Shown in pieces: positions 58,560 to 64,000 of a DNA stretch of 64,000 bases. Position numbers and translations under genes: made by a program. This stretch comes from Siphonodentalium dalli (taxonomy: Eukaryota > Mollusca > Scaphopoda > Gadilida > Siphonodentaliidae). The notes under the pieces were generated by a model, which was given only the letters and a program-made list of their open reading frames with translations, was not told the DNA's origin and did no database searches. The stretch is from positions 40,006,912 to 40,070,911 of the forward strand of contig CP136064.1 of NCBI GenBank assembly GCA_032622095.1, read 5' to 3'. How positions within the stretch are numbered: position 1 is the stretch's first letter; each line of letters starts with the position of its first letter.

Positions 58560-59545
58560 CGGTGATGTGTATGGAATACACGGATCGGCTGTGTTGTCAT
58601 CTGTGTGGTGTAATGGTATACATGAAGGTGTTGTATGGTTATGATAGGGTGTATGGGTATACTTGGAGTGGCTATATTTTCATTGGTAGATGTATATATA
58701 TACATATGCTGGATGTGTGGTCATGGAGTGTGTGTATGGATAAAGAGGGATGTGGGTGTATGGTCACGGTTCAGGTATGTATGCATACACGGAGAAGCTA
58801 GATGGTCATTGGCGGGGCGTACTGATATAGCCTCACGTGACACCATATCCGACATCACCCTGTACATGTGCACAAAGTCAGATTTCAGTTCGGAAGAAAG
58901 TGTCACATATTTCCAATTTCTGTCACAGGTAAAGTGTTATTTACTATATATAATATACGTATAGTGAAGTTTGTGCCATTTTTATCTTGACTGGGTATGT
59001 GACCATACGTGAGGCGAATATTCATACCCTGTGTGGCTGCGTTGTCGAGATGAGTGTATATGTAAACATGCGTTGGTTGTATGGTGATGGGTGGGGTGTA
59101 TGGGTACGTAAGGAGTAGTTGTATGTTATGGGTGATGTGTATAGATGCACATGGAATGAATGCACGGTCATAGTTGAAGTGTATACGCATACATGGAGTA
59201 TAGCTGGATGGTTACTCACGGTGCAGTGCGTATGTGCATATATGGAGTGCCCTTGTGGTCATGAGTGAGATGTACATGTATATATGTTGTGGATGTTATG
59301 TCATTGGTGGGTGTATTTATAACAGTGTACAGGGAGTTGATGTATGGAATGGATGGGTGTATGAGTATACAAGGAGTGGCCGAATTGTCATGGTGATGTG
59401 TATATGTATGTGAGGAGTGGATGCATGGCCGTGTTTGTGATATTTCGTGTATCTGGAAGGGCTGTGTGGCCATTGTTACACCTGGAGTGACTGCATGGTC
59501 ATGGGCGGGGTGTATATGTTTATCTTGAGTGGCTATATGACCATG
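58560..59545. repeat. Degenerate GT-rich tract, second copy
   Basis: Homologous to 34935-35915, with a few indels. Open frames here mirror those of the first copy and are not genes. Confidence 0.75.
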
Positions 59546-59731
59546 AGTGAGGCGAATGCAAATATAAACCACCGACTCTCGTATAGTAACCAATAAACTT
59601 ATCAAACTTTGATCGCGTACTTTGAACGTTCGACTTCGAATTTGTTCATTTCATTTTTAATTTTCGTTAGTTATTCGACTATATAACTATCCATATATAT
59701 AGTGGAAGATAACAAAAACATATATATGCTG

Positions 59732-60895
59732 TCATAACTTGTAACCGATCATTATCATACAACCAACTGTCAAGACGACAGTTACGATCGATAGGAACCA
59801 AAAGAAAAGTGTATCCAAACATGACGTCACGTGTTTCCAAGAACATTTTGTCGTGCGTCCTTCATCCTCCGATTCGTATTCATTATTCCTTGATCGGATG
59901 CATACACATAACCATGATGGTACTTTGTCATCACTATGATATAAATTCAATGTCAATGCCGTCAGAAGCACTATTCCAGCGCTTATGCTGATCATGGTAG
60001 CAACGTACATTGTCAGAATTGACATAGCATCACCGTTCTTTGGCATTGCACTCGTAATCACGGTCATGAAGACTGCAAACGAAAGTAGAACGGTGATTGA
60101 ATAAGATATCCTTTCTCCCGACTCCACGGGAACTTTGAAAACAACAACATTCAAGATTGAAAGCAAAATAATCGGGAGTATTGTGTCTAAAACAAATGGT
60201 TCTGGTTCCCTTCGGAGAAAAATATTAAATTTCATTCCCGTTGCTTTTTCGCTTCTTATTTGATCACAACTACTGTCGACAATTTCCCATACTCCATTCG
60301 GTTTAAACGCCCGAAGATCGACAACAGAGGAGGCGTTCCACCACTCTAAAGCAGGAAGATTGTATGTCCAGGAACCCATCCTGATTTCACACATTTGCGT
60401 ATCAAAAGGAAAATACTTAATGTCAACAGGACATGTTGTTTGGTATACTCCTCCGGGGTACCACCGGACCATGCCATCGCTGAAAACTTCTACACGAACA
60501 AATGTCGGCGCAATTTCTTGTAGACCATTGTGGAAATTGAAAATAGCAACATCTGGTATCCAAATATCGCTTTGAGTAAGAATTAGTTTCTCTTCTCCTT
60601 CATATTCGCTCTGATTCCATTTCAAAAGTTCGTCGAACCAAGTCAATGTGAAAAAACCACTGGTTGATATAAACTGTTGACGTTCGTTAAAGTCGACGAT
60701 GGCCAAAAGACTGAATTCCACATTGATAGTAGTTGTCGAGTCCTTGTTTTCAACTGGGCGTATCTTTGGGTTGTAGTTTCTCATTAAGTCGTTGAAAAGC
60801 TTACCACTTTTTGTTGGTTCCTCTCTTCCTGCCAGTGGTATAACTATTATCACGCAAGCTGATAGAACGAAGATAAAAAGGAGGTTACACGTCAT
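59732..60895 (-). CDS. Nicotinic-type Cys-loop receptor subunit (array gene 7)
   Basis: Intronless, 387 codons, nearly identical to gene 5: same VVDLRAF loop F, same RSEKATG loop C without sequon, same GERISYS at M2, same TTKCSW loop. The visible changes are Ile for Val or Met in the signal peptide (FIFVLS, IVIPLAG), NLYHSDD for NLYHTDD, and IMIGYKL for IMIVYKL at the C-terminus. No disabling change. With 3' and 5' flanks also duplicated, it should share the regulation of gene 5. Confidence 0.95.
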   Translation of the reverse strand: MTCNLLFIFVLSACVIIVIPLAGREEPTKSGKLFNDLMRNYNPKIRPVENKDSTTTINVEFSLLAIVDFNERQQFISTSGFFTLTWFDELLKWNQSEYEGEEKLILTQSDIWIPDVAIFNFHNGLQEIAPTFVRVEVFSDGMVRWYPGGVYQTTCPVDIKYFPFDTQMCEIRMGSWTYNLPALEWWNASSVVDLRAFKPNGVWEIVDSSCDQIRSEKATGMKFNIFLRREPEPFVLDTILPIILLSILNVVVFKVPVESGERISYSITVLLSFAVFMTVITSAMPKNGDAMSILTMYVATMISISAGIVLLTALTLNLYHSDDKVPSWLCVCIRSRNNEYESEDEGRTTKCSWKHVTSCLDTLFFWFLSIVTVVLTVGCMIMIGYKL

Positions 60896-63800
60896 CCTGT
60901 TATGAAAGAGTTACATAAAACTTCTTTTCAATTTGCCATGCACATGAAGTAAATCCTTAGTTTATGATGTCCACCGACGGTGCTCACTAGGTTTATTCCA
61001 ATACAATTATGAGCAGAACAGAATTTCTCAATGGGAGCTCGACTGTTTGGTTAGGGGTTATCCAATTTAAGTGCTAATCCGTCATCGGTGTCGAATCTAT
61101 ATAGGACCTATTAACATAACATAATTCTAATAACAAACATTGTTTACTTTTGCCACGCTTTAAATACGATTGAATGTGATTCACTGTCAAGTTTATTATG
61201 AATCTCATCTAAAGACTGATATCGAAGCAGGTCAGATATGTTGTGACAAAATATATAAACTGTCGCGACGTTCACTGAATAGTCGGTTCAATGTGCACAA
61301 AACATTAATTGTGTAGCAGCGTTTAAATCCGAAGTTGTAACTGTGAATACAGTGAATAAAAGAAATCTAATTGCGCGTCCACTTGAGGTTCTGTAGTCGA
61401 TTATCGGACCGTGTATAGGAGTAATCAAACCAAACCATATCACGTGACACCGACGTGAAGCAATGTCATATGATAGCGGACCGTGTATAGGAGTAATCAA
61501 ACCAAACCATATCATGTGACACCGACGTGAAGCAATGTCATATGATAGCTTTCTTTGGCATCGGAACAACGCTGGAAAGATATCATCATCATTATTGCCT
61601 CCTTCTATTGAGCTATTGAATGTATTACACTAATATGTACAGAAGACAGTATATATAGTGATACGGTTTCTTAGAGAAGAACATGGATATTGAAGTTATT
61701 TAAGCTCAGAATGCTTGCTTATGAGTCAGATTGTATAAAGAAATGCCAATGCATGCGACCGACTGGGATTGGCATGAGAAGTGAGTTATAACCTTAAAAC
61801 CCAAGACCTTTGTCTTCAGTCGTGTTATTAAATAAAGAAAGGCACCTTCTACTGCAGTAATTATGCTAGTTCTTTCAAAGGGTTTTATACCCGTATTAAT
61901 AAGTACGTTTCCTCTGTTTCACCAACCAGGCTGACACCAGAAACCATATCCGCCGAAAATCGCCCCCACGCATGAAGTGAAGGTCATTCGGTCCAAACGA
62001 CGCGCGGCCTATCAATGTAAACAGCGGCATATCAGTGTAAACAGCGGCATATCAGTGTCCCACATAGGCATATCAGTGCTTTTGTCGATTCAGAGAACGG
62101 ATATCTTTAGATCTAATTACAAGCCTGGGCACCTTTCATTTGTAGTGAAATGGAATATATAGGCTATATTAGCGGTCGTGGCGGAAGATGCTTACCCTGG
62201 GCTAGTGTCCGAAAGCACCCCAACGAAATTTTAAGGGCCCACAACAGGGTGTTTCCAATGTGAAAAATCCATAAGGTTGAGTTTTATTTGTTGTCTCATT
62301 TAGACCACATAATTGAGCATGAATGCTTATCGGTCATAACCTGGTTTCAATATGTCGTTCAATTAATGCAATTATCAGGGCTTCAAGTTTTGACGTACAT
62401 TAGAAAAACTTTCAACTGCGTTACAGACCTTTCCTGGTAATATCTGGAACGTATTCGAACTCAAACAGCATTTAAAATGAAGGTCAGAGTTGACTGACAA
62501 GTAACACACAAGTGGATTTATAAAAGCTTGTGTCATAAGAAAGCGTTAGATGTTTGTAGAGATTCAAACTCTCCGAAGTAACCTCGCTGTCCAAAGTCAC
62601 CCCATTTTACGACAGAGCAAAGTTACCTGAACAGAATATTATGCATTGTATTCCCGCAATAAACTCTTCAAGAGCTGTCCAGCCATTGTTCACACGAAAA
62701 TATCGAAAGCAATTAACGCTGTCATAAAATGTACAGACTGCAACAATGAGACATCGCGAAGATACACCGGCGAATACATACATCCTGCAAAATTAGTCTA
62801 ACTGGTACGGAATTACTAGTACCCTTTTAATCACATTTCTATAAATAGAACCGCAATGTCTCCACTGACAGCGCCTGAAGGAATCACTGAACTAAATGGT
62901 TTCCCATAGGCGAAAGTGTTAACGTTTCGACCGAATTCTCAGAATTGAAGCATGCAGGCTATTCCAGTGGTGTTTACCAGCTCGATTGACACCAGTTGAT
63001 CACAAAAATGCAAGAAAAATCATAGGTCATATGTTAACTGTTTTAAATAAATCCCCAAGTGTACGACAGGGCTATCCCACAGCCAAATTTGGTCTGGAAA
63101 AACCCACAACTACAGCAGCTAGTTAAATCAATTTCCCACTCACAAAAATCCATTCCCCCATTAATTCACCAGTTTAAATTATTTAGATATGATGTACAAA
63201 TCAAATAAACACGATTTCATCCTTTAATAATGTGTCACATGTATCAGGTGAAGGCCATTCTTCAGTTACCTTCACCTTTAGCATTCCACGGTGTACTCGA
63301 TCCCCGACTCTAGAACACATTTAGCTCCCTGAATCCTGAACAGCCTCGCAGTGTACAATATATGTATATGGCGTAATAAGGCAGCCGTTAATATGGTGTT
63401 TACTATCGCCCGGAGGTATTATTTTGCTAGCACTTGTTCAAATAGAAGGTCTTATCTGGTAATGATATATTCTACCATGTCAAGTAGTCAGCTTGAAATG
63501 TGTTCTGCTATAACAAGACCATGATCTCCCTTTTCTGGTTTATTGCATTCCTGTTATTAGACAATATATTGTTTCAATTTGAGATAAAAACCCCCAATGT
63601 GGCTCATTGAATGAGTTGGTGCAAAAATGATTTCTATACTTCACTATCATGCTGTTTCAGTCTGTTTGGCTGTATTATTGAGCTATCAGCAACGGTGATT
63701 GGTACAGTAGAAATAAATGTCTTGCTTACAGCAGAAAAAACTGTTTCCATCGTCTGCAACAGCGGCCTTTGTCAAGAGGATAGTTTTGAGTCTCATCTCG

Positions 63801-64000
63801 TCTCGGCGCTCTTCTGAAAAAAAAACGTTCCCGTTGAACAGTAACTGTTGCGTCCTTGGTGTAACTTGTTTCATCCGCTATATTGTTTCGTTTGTGTCGT
63901 GTCGTGTTTTGTTTTTGTTTTTTTTCTTCTTTTGAATGACATTTGACAAGATCTCGTCCAGACTTCCACTGCGCTCGGAATCACTGGAGTTCGGTTCTTC
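60896..64000. other. 5' flank of array gene 7, to window end
   Basis: No gene. Collinear with 37263-41820 of the sister block, without the 1.8-kb composite element (empty TAAT near 63463) but with about 280 bp (62444-62726) missing from the sister. Contains the 72-bp tandem duplication (61405-61548) and three 21-bp repeats near 62026. Confidence 0.65.

Larger units (their letters stand above)
56408..59731. other. Spacer between array genes 6 and 7
   Basis: No gene. It matches 33343-36098 apart from the MITE at 56881-57373 and an extra ~60 bp near 57735-57795 (CGAACGAGTCTGTCTGACTT) that is also present in the orphan copy at 43048-43105. That segment was therefore lost from the 34-kb copy. Confidence 0.65.

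Noticed and set aside
63686-63935. Frames at the right edge also present at 41469-41711
   Set aside because: Part of the duplicated block; interrupted by differing A/T runs in the two copies, so not conserved as protein.
1-64000. CRISPR arrays, operons, bacterial promoters or terminators, tRNA and rRNA genes
   Set aside because: The genome is clearly eukaryotic. The tandem repeats found lack spacer structure, and no tRNA cloverleaf or rRNA segment was recognised by eye.

Overview
This is an AT-rich, repeat-laden metazoan nuclear window, not a prokaryotic or plasmid one. Evidence: a spliced gene with GT/AG introns, receptor channels with signal peptides and four membrane segments, LTR/Copia, DIRS-like and LINE retroelements, a Copia primer-binding site complementary to animal initiator tRNA-Met, Helitron-type tandem units and many TTAA-flanked MITEs. 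The large family of divergent nicotinic-type subunits suggests a lophotrochozoan, most likely a mollusc. That assignment is inference.

Layout. (1) 1-15 kb: the 3' part of a plus-strand PEBP gene (PEBP4-like). Exons are at 3808-3906, 13013-13058 and 14801-15006, with a possible further exon at 3357-3466. Its 9.1-kb intron holds a degraded DIRS-like reverse transcriptase and a minus-strand Copia LTR element with recognisable LTRs, PBS, gag, integrase, RT and RNase H. (2) 15-18.9 kb: no gene recognised; several MITEs and a large foldback element. (3) 18.9-64 kb: a same-strand (minus) array of six intact, intronless Cys-loop receptor genes of 384-388 codons (18901, 26661, 30274, 36099, 53337 and 59732), plus one 5' fragment (23308-23570). 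The fragment is one copy of a ~358-bp duplication created around a LINE inserted just upstream of the first gene. Genes four/five and six/seven lie in two copies of one large segmental duplication (about 29.4-41.9 kb and 53.0-64.0 kb). A third, partial copy of the spacer at 42.8-44.05 kb marks a receptor gene that is now absent. (4) 44-53 kb: a LINE 3' fragment and a 4.4-kb head-to-tail array of Helitron-like non-autonomous units (48108-52510).

The receptors keep the cation-channel signature (Cys-loop, GER before M2, conserved M1-M3). They lack the vicinal Cys pair and most of the loop C aromatics used for acetylcholine and have very short M3-M4 loops. They are best read as recently amplified, divergent nicotinic-like channels. 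Comparing the two duplication copies gives clean empty/filled sites for several transposons, including a composite element flanked by TAAT. All calls were made by eye; no database search was run.
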